Below, piece by piece: positions 1 to 9,113 of a stretch of DNA of 64,000 bases. This DNA is from Desulfolucanica intricata (GTDB lineage: Bacteria; Bacillota; Desulfotomaculia; Desulfotomaculales; Desulfofarciminaceae), in assembly GCF_001592105.1 (NCBI RefSeq), contig NZ_BCWE01000009.1, positions 86,261 to 150,260 of the forward strand, read 5' to 3'. Under the pieces are notes generated by a model. That model ran no database searches. It saw only the letters and a list, made by a program, of their open reading frames with translations, and was not told the origin of the DNA. A program made the translations under genes and the position numbers. How positions within the stretch are numbered: position 1 is the first letter of the stretch; each line of letters starts with the position of its first letter.

Positions 1-54
1 CGCTTCGTTATTTCTTTTGCGTTTATATTCTTCCCACAGCTTATCGCGATTCAT
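1..54 (-). CDS. RNA polymerase sigma-D/FliA-type factor, N-terminal 18 codons (cut by window edge)
   Basis: Only the first 18 codons are present: Met-Asn-Arg-Asp-Lys-Leu-Trp-Glu-Glu-Tyr, then a basic stretch. An AGGTGATT-like ribosome site lies just upstream. This matches the usual N-terminus of Gram-positive flagellar sigma factors, whose gene sits near the end of the fla operon. The product would direct RNA polymerase to late flagellar promoters such as those seen here before fliC, fliS and flgM. Identity rests on the short N-terminus and the position, so it is likely but not proven. Confidence 0.6.
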   Translation of the reverse strand, partial: MNRDKLWEEYKRKRNNEA

Positions 55-64
55 ATTTTGGCAA

Positions 65-718
65 TCACCTACCTAAACCTTTTTTTGCCATCTCACGATA
101 AATATAGCCGATAATTTTACATCTTTGGGTTTCAGTTAATTCTATAAATTCTACACCCATAATATGGTATTTATCTTGCTCAGGTCGTGAAGCCTCTTTT
201 CTAATTACCCTAACCTTGGATTGAATCTCCTGAAAATCCCCATTCTTGCCGGTTATTTGAAATTTCAATAATAATTGGCTTCCGACAGAGTAGGGTTTGT
301 TAAGTAACAATTTCATGCCACCCCCGCTAATATCCAAAGCCTTGGCATGAATATATTCAGGATTATTACCTTCACCAGGAATATCTGCATAAAAAACATC
401 CATTAAGGTAGCATAACGGAAAAATTTACGCTGCTGTACTCTCTCTAAATTATTTGGTTTTGTCAGGCGAAACATAGAAATAGAATCTTTTTTGAAACCT
501 ATGACTTTACAGGTACCAATAAAACACTCTGAAGGCCCGGTAAAACGCACCGTAACCGTCTCCCCCGGTAATAAAATTAACGGTTGTGACATAAAAGTCG
601 GCAAGGCTATATATAAATATTTTTCATCTAGATCCTGGATGCTGGAATGGTAATAATTGTTGTCACCCAACCTTGCTATATCGATTTTTGTATTTATCTT
701 CATTATATCCTGTTCCAA
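65..718 (-). CDS. PilZ-domain c-di-GMP effector, YcgR-like flagellar brake
   Basis: This is a cytoplasmic protein of about 217 residues. The N-terminal half is a YcgR/PilZN-like beta-rich domain. The C-terminal half is a PilZ domain with the cyclic-di-GMP signature: Arg97 and Arg101 in QQRKFFR, and D-I-S-G-G-G near residues 129-134. Family members bind c-di-GMP and slow the flagellar motor. The annotated start is TTG behind AGGGGGTG; an ATG five codons later is the alternative. It lies between flhG and the sigma factor in the fla operon, which supports a role in motility control. Confidence 0.85.
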   Translation of the reverse strand: MEQDIMKINTKIDIARLGDNNYYHSSIQDLDEKYLYIALPTFMSQPLILLPGETVTVRFTGPSECFIGTCKVIGFKKDSISMFRLTKPNNLERVQQRKFFRYATLMDVFYADIPGEGNNPEYIHAKALDISGGGMKLLLNKPYSVGSQLLLKFQITGKNGDFQEIQSKVRVIRKEASRPEQDKYHIMGVEFIELTETQRCKIIGYIYREMAKKGLGR

Positions 719-729
719 GGCAACACCCC

Positions 730-1602
730 CTAACCAAAAAGCTTAAGCAATTTACCAATAAAGCCCCCCATACCCTTTACCGGCTGCCGGGGCCCGTTAA
801 TTAAATTCGAAGCAATCTTAAGTATACTTTTTGATGCCGCAGAATGAGGTTCAGCAAGTATAAACGGTTTTTGATTTTTTACTGCTTGAACAACGGTGTA
901 ATCTGCGCAAATAGACCCCAGGTGGTTTATTTTAATCTGCAAAAATTTATTGGCAACCGTATTAATTTTACCGACAGTTTGGCAGGCCTCCCGCTCATTT
1001 GCCGCCATATTAACGATAAGCCCTACTTCCCGGTGTACATTAAATTTTGACATAACTTTAATTATACCGTAACCGTCTGTTAAAGAAGTAGGTTCAGGTG
1101 TAAAAATAACAATTACTTCATCTGCCGCAGCTGTAAAAGCTAAGACATTTTTTGAAATTCCCGCACCCGTATCAATTAATACAAAATCAGTACAGTTTTG
1201 AAAATAACTTAGACTGTTTACCAAGTGCTGACGCTGTTTATCATCCAGGTTTGCTAACTCATGAAGCCCGGAGCCTCCTGAAATAAATCTTACTTTTCCA
1301 GGACCTTCTACAATTATGTCTTCGATGGTTTTACCTTTATACAATAATTCATACAGGGTACCGGGCGGGTTAATACCCAATAAAACCTCAACATTTGCCA
1401 GGCCAAAGTCGGCATCCAGAATGACTACCCGCTGTTTCATATTTGCCAGGGCCAGTGCAAGGTTTACTACGAAATTAGTCTTGCCAACTCCACCTTTACC
1501 GCTGGTGACAGCAATAATACGCGGCCCGCCGGCAGGTTTTTTAGCAGGACCTATCAAGGCATTATTGGCTAAAACACGTAGCTTAGAAGCCTGGTCCGTC
1601 AT
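730..1602 (-). CDS. flhG: FlhG/YlxH, MinD-like ATPase controlling flagellar number
   Basis: A ParA/MinD-family ATPase of about 290 residues. The deviant Walker A motif SGKGGVGKT lies near residues 34-42 and the D-A-D-F-G switch follows. FlhG stimulates the GTPase FlhF and limits flagellar number and placement at the membrane. The start chosen is ATG at 1602, behind GGAGTGG. The reading frame is open 22 codons further upstream, but that part overlaps flhF and has no better ribosome site. It sits directly downstream of flhF, as in Bacillus. Confidence 0.92.
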   Translation of the reverse strand: MTDQASKLRVLANNALIGPAKKPAGGPRIIAVTSGKGGVGKTNFVVNLALALANMKQRVVILDADFGLANVEVLLGINPPGTLYELLYKGKTIEDIIVEGPGKVRFISGGSGLHELANLDDKQRQHLVNSLSYFQNCTDFVLIDTGAGISKNVLAFTAAADEVIVIFTPEPTSLTDGYGIIKVMSKFNVHREVGLIVNMAANEREACQTVGKINTVANKFLQIKINHLGSICADYTVVQAVKNQKPFILAEPHSAASKSILKIASNLINGPRQPVKGMGGFIGKLLKLFG

Positions 1603-1603
1603 A

Positions 1604-2863
1604 TTATTTATCCACTCCCTTAAATAGCAATTTGGCCAGTTTTTTAGGATAAACCTGTTCGATATCATCCGGAACGCTTTGACCGTCTGTTACATAAGTA
1701 ATAGGAATATTAGTATGGCAAATTACATTTAGCATTGAACCCAGGGATTGTGTTTCGTCGATTTTAGTAAATATGATTTTATTTATATCTATTTTACCGA
1801 AGCCCTCAAAATTTTTAAGTAAATCCCGGTCTTTTGTTGTAGCACTTAAGACTAAAAATATATCCCGGGGATAGCTTATAACCTCTATATATTCCATAAG
1901 TTCTTTGACCTGGGCCGCATTGTGGGAGGGACGGCCGGCGGTATCAATTAAAATTAAATCTTTGTCATTATGTTTTATTAAACTTTTATGCAGCTCTTCC
2001 GGAGTCATAACCACCTCTAGATGAACTCCGATTATTTCACCGTAAGTCTTCAATTGTTCCACCGCCCCAATACGGTATGTATCTATGGTAATTATGGCAA
2101 TGTTCTTTCGATGAAATAAAGTATATTGGGCTGCCAGCTTTGCCAGCGTAGTAGTTTTCCCAACACCGGTAGGACCAATAAAAACAAGGACCTTTCCATA
2201 ACTCATATCCTGATAAGCCGGCTCAACTATTTGGGCTATTCTACTTGTTAAAGCAGCTTTAATTAACTCATCCCGTTCCGGGTGGCCGGAATCAATCTTA
2301 TCTTTTATGTCATCTATTAAGTCTTCAGCAATAGCTTCATCTAAATCCATATCCAAAAGTTTCTGCAGCCATTTAATGAGAACTTCATCTTCACCGGACC
2401 GGCCTTTGTCCTTTATTATCTTGTGAAGCAGTACCTTCACTTCCGCTAATTCCTGACGAAGATTAACATCAGAGGAGAAGGAAGCTTTTATTCCATTGCT
2501 CCGTACGGAAAAGTCGTTCATTATAGTGCCTTCACTAATTTTTTCAGCAGCTGCACCGGCAGCATTGTATGCTGGCTGAGCCGTGGTGCGGGCAATAATA
2601 TCTCCTCGTAAAATCCTGTCTGTGGGTGCTAAAGAAGCCTGCCCCGCCCCGGCAGCCTCACTTAATTGCCGCGGCATCTGATTTATTGTTGCCGGCTCAT
2701 CTACTGCAGCAGTAACTTCTAATTTGTGCCTGGCAAACAAACCCAGCAGGCCTTTACAACGTACTTTCCTGCTGTTTAAAATTACTGCTTCAGGCCCTAA
2801 ATCCATTTTTATCCGGTATAAAGCTTCCTTCATATCATTAGCCAGATATTTTTTCACCTTCAA
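1604..2863 (-). CDS. flhF: FlhF, signal-recognition-particle-type GTPase
   Basis: A protein of 419 residues with a variable basic N-domain and a C-terminal SRP-type GTPase (NG) domain. The P-loop GPTGVGKTTT is at residues 230-239, DTYRIGA at 261-267 and DTAGR at 307-311, with TKIDET further on. FlhF marks the site of flagellar assembly at the membrane and works with FlhG. Its start overlaps the end of flhA by a few bases, a sign of translational coupling. Confidence 0.94.
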   Translation of the reverse strand: MKVKKYLANDMKEALYRIKMDLGPEAVILNSRKVRCKGLLGLFARHKLEVTAAVDEPATINQMPRQLSEAAGAGQASLAPTDRILRGDIIARTTAQPAYNAAGAAAEKISEGTIMNDFSVRSNGIKASFSSDVNLRQELAEVKVLLHKIIKDKGRSGEDEVLIKWLQKLLDMDLDEAIAEDLIDDIKDKIDSGHPERDELIKAALTSRIAQIVEPAYQDMSYGKVLVFIGPTGVGKTTTLAKLAAQYTLFHRKNIAIITIDTYRIGAVEQLKTYGEIIGVHLEVVMTPEELHKSLIKHNDKDLILIDTAGRPSHNAAQVKELMEYIEVISYPRDIFLVLSATTKDRDLLKNFEGFGKIDINKIIFTKIDETQSLGSMLNVICHTNIPITYVTDGQSVPDDIEQVYPKKLAKLLFKGVDK

Positions 2864-4926
2864 TCCAGCATCACCGTCCCTACCGCTTCAACTTCCAAGC
2901 CCGGATATATCTCGTTTACTGAAATTACCGCTAAATTAGGTAATACCCGTTCCGTTAGCCGTCGAAAAGGTAACCTGGCCCGGGCCGAGCACAAAACCAC
3001 CGGATTGATCCCCTTTAACATAACTCTTTCGACAACTGCATTTACCCTCCCCAGTACCTGCTGGGCTGTTTGGGGCTCAAGTACCGGATAGACTCCCAGC
3101 TGGGTTTCTTGAACAGAGTCTGTCAGTACCTGCTCTAATTTAGGATGCAGGGTAATTACCGACAACTTTTGCTCAGCGTTTAAATATCCCTGACAGATAG
3201 TTCGTCCCAAAGCTTGGCGGGCATTTTCCGTTAGAAAATCGGATTCTTTACTATAGCGGGCACTGTCAGATAAAGATTCTAAAATAGTAGTCAGGTCCCT
3301 AATTGGCACTTTCTCTTTCAGCAGATTTTGCAGAACCTTTTGTATTTCACCCATAGTGAGAAGATTGGGAACGAGCTCTTCCACCACCACAGGATTATTC
3401 TCTTTAACAAGATCTAATAAATCTTTAACTTCCTGCCGGCCCAACAACTCAGCGGCATGCTGTTTAATAAATTCAGTTAAATGGGTTATTAATACAGTAG
3501 AACAATCAACCACCGTCAATCCCAAAAGTTCAACCTGCTCCCTTTTAGCTTCTTCTACCCACCAGGCAGACAGGCCAAAGGTAGGTTCAGTGGTGGGAAT
3601 ACCGGGAATATCTTCATTTAGCCCGGCAGGGTCCATGGCGAGAAAATATCCGGGCATTAACTCTCCCCCTGTAATGGTATTTCCTTTTAACTTAAAAACA
3701 TAGGAATTCGGACCTAATTGTATATTATCCCGGATACGAATGGGCCGTACAAAGATACCCGTTTCCAGAGCACATTGCCTTCTAACGGCAGCTACACGCT
3801 GGAGTAAGTCGCCTCCCTGGGATTCATCAGTTAAGCTAATAAGGTTGTACCCAATCTCAATCTCCATTGGATCAACCTGAAAATAATTAAGTACATTCTC
3901 AGGTTCACGGCGCTGTTCCTGAGTTTGGCGGCTAATTTCTTGCTGCTCCAAAACAAGCCTTTTTTTCTCCTCTTTCATGGTTATATAACCGGCAAAACCA
4001 ACCCCGGCAGCAAGAAATAAAAATAAAATATTGGGCATAGCCGGAATTAATCCTAAAACAAACAGAATTCCGGAAGCCAAATAAAGAACCCGCGGAAAGT
4101 TTAACATTTGCTGTGAAAGCTCTGCACCCAAATTGGCCTCCGAGGCGGATCTGGTCACCAAAATGCCGGAGGCGGTAGAGATTAACAGTGCCGGTACTTG
4201 CCCCACCAGGCCATCACCGACGGTTAAAATCGTAAAGGTCTGCAGTGCCTCCGTGATCTGCATCTCCATCTGCACAACCCCGATAATAAAGCCGCCAATG
4301 ATATTTATAAATATAATTATTATTCCTGCAATTGCATCACCACGTACAAACTTACTGGCACCGTCCATAGCTCCGAAAAAGTCTGCCTCCCGCTGTAAGC
4401 GGCGGCGGCGCTCCCTGGCTTCTTCTTCAGTAATTAAACCTGAATTATAATCCGCATCAATACTCATTTGCTTTCCGGGCATAGCATCCAGGGTGAAGCG
4501 TGCAGCCACCTCGGCCACCCGCCCGGCCCCACTGGTAATGACCAAAAACTGTATAATGGTTATAATAATAAAGACTATCAAACCTACAACATAGTTGCCC
4601 CTGGTTACAAAATTACCAAAAGCATCAATTACATTTCCTGCCGCCCCGGCACTCAAGATTAACCTGGTTGAGGAAATGTTAAGTGCCAGGCGATACAAGG
4701 TGGTTATTAACAGTAGGGTCGGAAAAATCGAAAACTGCAGTGAGTCAGTGGTAAACATAGTGATTAGTAAAATAATTATACTAACAGTTATACTGGTAAT
4801 TAGAAAAAAATCCAAAAACCCCGGGGGCATAGGAATTATAATTATAAGTATTATGCCAATAATCAGAGCCGCTGCAATCAAATCGTTATTTTGTCTGAGA
4901 CGCTCCATCATAGACTGTGCAGGCAT
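2860..4926 (-). CDS. flhA: FlhA, flagellar type III export gate protein
   Basis: A protein of about 688 residues. The N-terminal half has roughly eight hydrophobic segments and the conserved cytoplasmic loop G-A-M-D-G-A-S-K-F-V. The large C-terminal cytoplasmic domain docks substrate-chaperone complexes. FlhA forms the nonameric ring of the export gate. I place the start at ATG 4926, about ten bases behind a GGGGG ribosome site. A TTG three codons upstream, at 4935, is the alternative but almost touches the ribosome site. The gene overlaps flhF by four bases. Confidence 0.95.
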   Translation of the reverse strand: MPAQSMMERLRQNNDLIAAALIIGIILIIIIPMPPGFLDFFLITSITVSIIILLITMFTTDSLQFSIFPTLLLITTLYRLALNISSTRLILSAGAAGNVIDAFGNFVTRGNYVVGLIVFIIITIIQFLVITSGAGRVAEVAARFTLDAMPGKQMSIDADYNSGLITEEEARERRRRLQREADFFGAMDGASKFVRGDAIAGIIIIFINIIGGFIIGVVQMEMQITEALQTFTILTVGDGLVGQVPALLISTASGILVTRSASEANLGAELSQQMLNFPRVLYLASGILFVLGLIPAMPNILFLFLAAGVGFAGYITMKEEKKRLVLEQQEISRQTQEQRREPENVLNYFQVDPMEIEIGYNLISLTDESQGGDLLQRVAAVRRQCALETGIFVRPIRIRDNIQLGPNSYVFKLKGNTITGGELMPGYFLAMDPAGLNEDIPGIPTTEPTFGLSAWWVEEAKREQVELLGLTVVDCSTVLITHLTEFIKQHAAELLGRQEVKDLLDLVKENNPVVVEELVPNLLTMGEIQKVLQNLLKEKVPIRDLTTILESLSDSARYSKESDFLTENARQALGRTICQGYLNAEQKLSVITLHPKLEQVLTDSVQETQLGVYPVLEPQTAQQVLGRVNAVVERVMLKGINPVVLCSARARLPFRRLTERVLPNLAVISVNEIYPGLEVEAVGTVMLD

Positions 4927-4948
4927 CAGACCCAAACCCCCTTTTACT

Positions 4949-6013
4949 CTATAAGTAGCCGTTTTTCTTCCTGTATACCAGTGCTAATATTTCAGCTACT
5001 GCCTGGTAAAACTCATAAGGAATTTCCTGCCCCACTTCAACCTGCGTATAAAGCAGCCGGGCCAATTCTTTTTGCTCAACAACCGGAATTTTATTTTCTT
5101 TAGCTATTTCACGAATTCTTAAAGCCAAGTTATCAGCACCCTTAGCCACAACCTGAGGGGCATCATTTTCAGCTTCCTGATAGCGGACAGCCACCGCCAG
5201 GTGAGTTGGGTTCGTTATAATTACTGTCGCCCTAGGTACTTCCTGAATAATTCGGTTTAAAGTTATCTGCCGCTGCATTTCACGCCGTTTTGACTTAAGC
5301 AGCGGATCCCCTTCAGTTTGCTTGAGTTCGTCCTTAAGCTCTTGTTTACTCATTCGTAAATTTTTTTGGTACTCATAGCGCTGATAAAGAAAATCAATCA
5401 GGGCCAGAGCCAGATACGCCAGTCCACCCCACAAAAACACACGGAGCGTAAACCCGGAAAACTGCTGCAAAATCATATGGGGAGTAACATAAAAAATCAT
5501 CATTAAATCACTAATACTTCCGGCTACTAAGCTATAGGTAACGCCTCCGATAATAATTACCTTAAGCAAAGATTTTGCTAATTCGAACAAGCTTCTGACA
5601 GAAAATATACGCTTGAAACCCTCAATTGGATTAATGCGATCAGCTTTAGGTTTAATAACCCCGGGAGCAAATATAAAACCCGTCTGGGTTAAATTTACTG
5701 CCAATCCAACCACTACAGCCAGTATAAAAAACGGAGCCATAAGTCCGAAAAAGTAAGAAGCAACATCAATCATAACATGTAAAAAATCAGCCTGCTCTGA
5801 GTTATATTCAGTAAAATGCTGAAAAAACTCTGTCAGGTATCTATATAAAGAATTAATATGATGATCCTCAATCGCATAAAGCAGCAGTACCATGGCTAAC
5901 AGGCCTACCGCCCCGTTTAAATCAGCACTTTTTGCTACCTGTCCTTTGCGGCGCGCTTCAGCTATTTTCCGGGGTGTCGCCTTTTCGGTTTTTTCCTGGC
6001 TGCCTCTCGCCAT
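4949..6013 (-). CDS. flhB: FlhB, export switch protein
   Basis: A protein of 354 residues with four predicted membrane segments in the first 210 residues and a cytoplasmic C-domain. The self-cleavage motif NPTH is at residues 268-271. Cleavage there switches export from rod/hook to filament substrates together with FliK. The N-terminus (EKTEKATPRK) is typical. It lies two bases from the end of fliR in the export-gate block fliO-P-Q-R-flhB-flhA. Confidence 0.95.
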   Translation of the reverse strand: MARGSQEKTEKATPRKIAEARRKGQVAKSADLNGAVGLLAMVLLLYAIEDHHINSLYRYLTEFFQHFTEYNSEQADFLHVMIDVASYFFGLMAPFFILAVVVGLAVNLTQTGFIFAPGVIKPKADRINPIEGFKRIFSVRSLFELAKSLLKVIIIGGVTYSLVAGSISDLMMIFYVTPHMILQQFSGFTLRVFLWGGLAYLALALIDFLYQRYEYQKNLRMSKQELKDELKQTEGDPLLKSKRREMQRQITLNRIIQEVPRATVIITNPTHLAVAVRYQEAENDAPQVVAKGADNLALRIREIAKENKIPVVEQKELARLLYTQVEVGQEIPYEFYQAVAEILALVYRKKNGYL

Positions 6014-6014
6014 A

Positions 6015-6782
6015 CTATCTCAAACCTCGCAATAACAACAGCATATCATTTTGCATAGTTTCAAAAACACCCTGCAGAAAATTACCTAATACCGGTACAA
6101 TGATACTTAATGTAAGAATACCCACCACAATTTTCAAAGGAAAACCCATCATAAACACATTAAGCTGGGGTACGGTTTTTGAAACAAACCCTAAAGCCAG
6201 ATCCGTAATTACCAGTACAGCCATCATTGGAGCGCTAATTTGCAGGGCTAAGGCAAACATCCCGGCAAAAACCTTTACAACTGTTAAAACCGTGTCAGCC
6301 TTTAATACAGCTGATGACAAGGGAACCAGGTCATAACTTTTCACCAGGCCCATGATTAAATAATGATGACCGTTTATGCTGAGGAAAAAGGCCAATCCCA
6401 GAAGATAGATAAAATGGGAAATTAGAGTGGTTTGGACATTGCTTATAGGATCAAATACAGTGGACATCGCAAAACCCATTTGAAAGTCCATAAATTGACC
6501 CGCCATTCGTATAGCGCTGAAGGTAAAACCGGCAATCAGGCCCAGCATTAAACCAACTCCGGCTTCAGCTGCTATTGCTAAAGCAAAACCCCAAAAACTC
6601 CCCCCGGAACTGACCCCGGTACCTGTCAAATTAGGGAAAATCACTGCAGTCAGTATAAAAGACAAACCTATTTTAACAAGACCCGGAATATTACGATATT
6701 CAAAAAAAGGGGCAGTCACCATAAAAGCGGTTATACGAGTAAAAGCCAAAAAGAAAACTAATAATAAATTAATGTCAATCAA
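6015..6782 (-). CDS. fliR: FliR, export gate membrane protein
   Basis: A protein of 255 residues, hydrophobic throughout, with about six membrane segments and the usual FliR pattern of long transmembrane helices separated by short loops. FliR joins FliP and FliQ in the core export channel. The start is TTG (TTG ATT GAC), about ten bases behind AGGGG. It follows fliQ closely and is followed at once by flhB. Confidence 0.93.
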   Translation of the reverse strand: MIDINLLLVFFLAFTRITAFMVTAPFFEYRNIPGLVKIGLSFILTAVIFPNLTGTGVSSGGSFWGFALAIAAEAGVGLMLGLIAGFTFSAIRMAGQFMDFQMGFAMSTVFDPISNVQTTLISHFIYLLGLAFFLSINGHHYLIMGLVKSYDLVPLSSAVLKADTVLTVVKVFAGMFALALQISAPMMAVLVITDLALGFVSKTVPQLNVFMMGFPLKIVVGILTLSIIVPVLGNFLQGVFETMQNDMLLLLRGLR

Positions 6783-6796
6783 TTCTGCCAGGCCCC

Positions 6797-7066
6797 TTAC
6801 TCGGAAACTTTACCCAGCTGGTTAAAAATTTCCTCTGTAAAGTCAACCATCATATTAAGCATCCAGGAAGCCAACAGCAAAAGTACAGCAAAAATCGCAA
6901 TAATTTTAGGAACAAAGGTTAAGGTCTGCTCCTGTATTTGCGTGGTAGCCTGAAGCACACTAATGGCCAGGCCTACCAGTAGGCCAATTCCGAGGGGGGG
7001 CAGAGCTAAAATCAGGGTCATCATTAAGGCCTCGCGGGCTATATGTACTGCAAAAGTCTGAGTCAT
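6797..7066 (-). CDS. fliQ: FliQ, export gate membrane protein
   Basis: An 89-residue protein with two transmembrane helices around residues 15-40 and 50-75, the family's standard size. FliQ packs around the FliP-FliR core of the flagellar secretion channel. The ribosome site AAGGAGCG lies eight bases before ATG. Position between fliP and fliR is canonical. Confidence 0.94.
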   Translation of the reverse strand: MTQTFAVHIAREALMMTLILALPPLGIGLLVGLAISVLQATTQIQEQTLTFVPKIIAIFAVLLLLASWMLNMMVDFTEEIFNQLGKVSE

Positions 7067-7084
7067 CTTATTCGCTCCTTTTTC

Positions 7085-7855
7085 CTAACGGAAACTCTCC
7101 AATAAGGATTTAACCACCAGATACCAGCCGTCAACCATAACAAAAAGTAAAAGTTTGAAAGGTAAGGAAATCATAACCGGAGGCAGCATGAACATCCCCA
7201 TAGACATTAAAGTACTGGCTACCACCATATCAATAACTAAAAAAGGTATGTATAATAAAAAGCCCATTTCAAAGGCTGTTTTTAATTCACTGATAATAAA
7301 GGACGGAATTACTACACGAAGCGGAACTTCCTCCCTATTTTGGGGCTTGTCCATTTTAGCCAGGTTAATAAATAAAGCTAAATCTTTTTCTCTGGTTTGA
7401 TCAAGCATAAATTCCCGCAGGGGTTTGGCTGCCCTGACCTGGGCTTCTTCCTGAGTTATTTGATTGGCCAAATAAGGTTTTATGGCCTGTTCGTTAAGAT
7501 CATTATAGACCGGAGCCATAATAAAGATCGTCAGAAAAAGGGCTAAACCTATTAAAACCTGGTTGGGCGGAGTTTGTTGAGTGCCCAGGGCATTTCGCAA
7601 AAAGGAGAGGACTATCACAATTCGGGTGAAAGAAGTCATCATGAGCAGTATTGCAGGCACCAAAGATAATAACGTTAATAATACCAAAAGCTTCACACTG
7701 TCTACTACCTCAGTGGGATTTTCGCTTTGGCCGATACTAAGATCAATATCGGGAATAGGAACCGGCTGGGCCCAAACCTGACGGGGCAGCAGGACCATCA
7801 ATAACGCTATTGTAAGGGTCAAGTAAAGTTGTTTATTTTTCACGTCTCTTTTCAT
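7085..7855 (-). CDS. fliP: FliP, export gate membrane protein
   Basis: A protein of about 256 residues with a cleavable signal-like N-terminus ending near VWAQ, then four hydrophobic helices. The FliP-typical segment T-S-F-T-R-I-V-I-V-L-S follows the first helix. FliP pentamers form the channel core with FliR and FliQ. The start overlaps the end of fliO by 23 bases. An in-frame GTG four codons later, at 7843, has a clearer upstream AAAGGA and is a real alternative. Confidence 0.94.
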   Translation of the reverse strand: MKRDVKNKQLYLTLTIALLMVLLPRQVWAQPVPIPDIDLSIGQSENPTEVVDSVKLLVLLTLLSLVPAILLMMTSFTRIVIVLSFLRNALGTQQTPPNQVLIGLALFLTIFIMAPVYNDLNEQAIKPYLANQITQEEAQVRAAKPLREFMLDQTREKDLALFINLAKMDKPQNREEVPLRVVIPSFIISELKTAFEMGFLLYIPFLVIDMVVASTLMSMGMFMLPPVMISLPFKLLLFVMVDGWYLVVKSLLESFR

Positions 7856-8222
7856 CCTTTAAGCTTCGCCCGCCCCGGCCGGAAATTTTATCAGTGAGTA
7901 CCGATTTAAAATTACCCGGCCATTGTCCGGGGGTACTGCTGTTTTCAATTAAAGGTTCTGGTAACCTGTCAAACTGTTTAAGCAGAGTAATATTATGCTC
8001 CTGCTGTGCCAGTAAAAAATATTGCTCCCCTACCTGGACAATGCTAATAATGGACTTTGGTCCTATAGGTAATTGTTCAATAATTTGCATGCGCCGCCGG
8101 CCTCCGGTACTGAAACCCCTTCGGGTCAGACCGTATTTAATAATAAGATATGCCAGTACTAAAACCACCGGCAGTGCAAAAATCAAGCGAATAAAAGTTA
8201 AATAGACGTCACTGCTGCTCAT
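7833..8222 (-). CDS. fliO: FliO/FliZ-type flagellar biosynthesis protein
   Basis: A protein of 129 residues with one N-terminal transmembrane helix (about residues 10-28), followed by a small basic cytoplasmic domain with G-P-K-S-I-I-S-I-V-Q-V-G, as in the FliO family. FliO helps assemble the FliP ring. It overlaps the preceding fliN-like gene by four bases and fliP by 23, so the three are translationally linked. Assignment rests on topology, this motif and gene order. Confidence 0.85.
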   Translation of the reverse strand: MSSSDVYLTFIRLIFALPVVLVLAYLIIKYGLTRRGFSTGGRRRMQIIEQLPIGPKSIISIVQVGEQYFLLAQQEHNITLLKQFDRLPEPLIENSSTPGQWPGNFKSVLTDKISGRGGRSLKDEKRREK

Positions 8223-8599
8223 TCATTCTCCTCCGGATATTCTAAGCTATGCGGTTTGTAGACGGAGGAAACTCTAACCCCCAAATAATCATTAAGCACT
8301 ATTATCTCTCCGCGCCCGAATTTTTGTTGATTTATTTTTAAGTTTATCGCTTCACCGGCCTGAACCTCCAACTTTATGAGCATTCCGGGGGACAGCTCCA
8401 ATAACTCAGCCATAGTTAAATTAGTCCCACCCAATTCAGCAGTTATAAGAACAGGCACATCCTCTAAATGCTTTAAACTGGTTTTAACCCCCTGAAGCTC
8501 ACCGCCGGGGGTGAGGGCGGGAAAACGCAACTTTTTTACAGTTGTTTTTTCATTCTTCTCTTCGTTTAGAAAAGCACGAATTTCTTCTTCTGTCATCAT
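8219..8599 (-). CDS. fliN: FliN-like motor switch protein (SpoA domain)
   Basis: A 126-residue protein. Residues about 40-120 form a SpoA/C-ring domain with V-P-V-L-I-T-A-E-L-G-G-T and L-L-E-L-S-P-G, then the family's G-R-G-E-I-V segment. FliN sits at the base of the C ring with FliM and FliG. It is far shorter than FliY, and no CheC-like N-domain is present. Unusually, no fliM precedes it; the gene upstream is fliL. The start is ATG after a G-rich ribosome site. Confidence 0.86.
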   Translation of the reverse strand: MMTEEEIRAFLNEEKNEKTTVKKLRFPALTPGGELQGVKTSLKHLEDVPVLITAELGGTNLTMAELLELSPGMLIKLEVQAGEAINLKINQQKFGRGEIIVLNDYLGVRVSSVYKPHSLEYPEENE

Positions 8600-8621
8600 A
8601 ATTTCCCCACCCCCGGTATGA

Positions 8622-9095
8622 TTATTGAATTAAGAATTCTACAAAATATAAACGATTAACCTTTCCGGCTGTCAGGTATTTGTTAATGGCACTTAGCAGT
8701 TCCGCCTTAATACTTTCCACTGAATCCTCCTGCATTAATTCCTTTGTTGATTTATTTCGTAGTATAATAATTATTTCATCAATAATTTGTGGTTTTTTAT
8801 CCTCAATTTCCTTATTTAATTTCTCATCCTTATAATATTCCAATACCGGCGTCACCCTTAAGTAATGTCCGGGCTCAGATAAATTAACAACTATACCCTC
8901 CAGGCTGTAATTGATCTTTTCAGGTTCCTCTGCAGCACGATTCAGAAATGGAATAGAAACTTCTTCACTGACAATGAAATAGGCTGCGGCTGCACCAGCC
9001 AGCAGCAGTACTATAACAGCAAGTATCTGGATTATTAGTTTTCCCCTCTTGGGTTTTCGTTCTGTTTTTTCCCCGTCCTTATTTTCCTTTGCCAA
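8622..9095 (-). CDS. fliL: FliL, basal-body-associated protein
   Basis: A protein of about 157 residues: a short charged cytoplasmic tail, one transmembrane helix (about residues 20-41), and an extracytoplasmic domain containing V-V-N-L-S-E-P-G-H-Y-L, typical of FliL. FliL surrounds the stators and supports torque. The start chosen is TTG at 9095, eight bases after AAGGG; a GTG at 9104 lies inside the ribosome site. It follows flgE closely. Confidence 0.9.
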   Translation of the reverse strand: MAKENKDGEKTERKPKRGKLIIQILAVIVLLLAGAAAAYFIVSEEVSIPFLNRAAEEPEKINYSLEGIVVNLSEPGHYLRVTPVLEYYKDEKLNKEIEDKKPQIIDEIIIILRNKSTKELMQEDSVESIKAELLSAINKYLTAGKVNRLYFVEFLIQ

Positions 9096-9113
9096 CGAAT
9101 TCACCCTTTAAAA

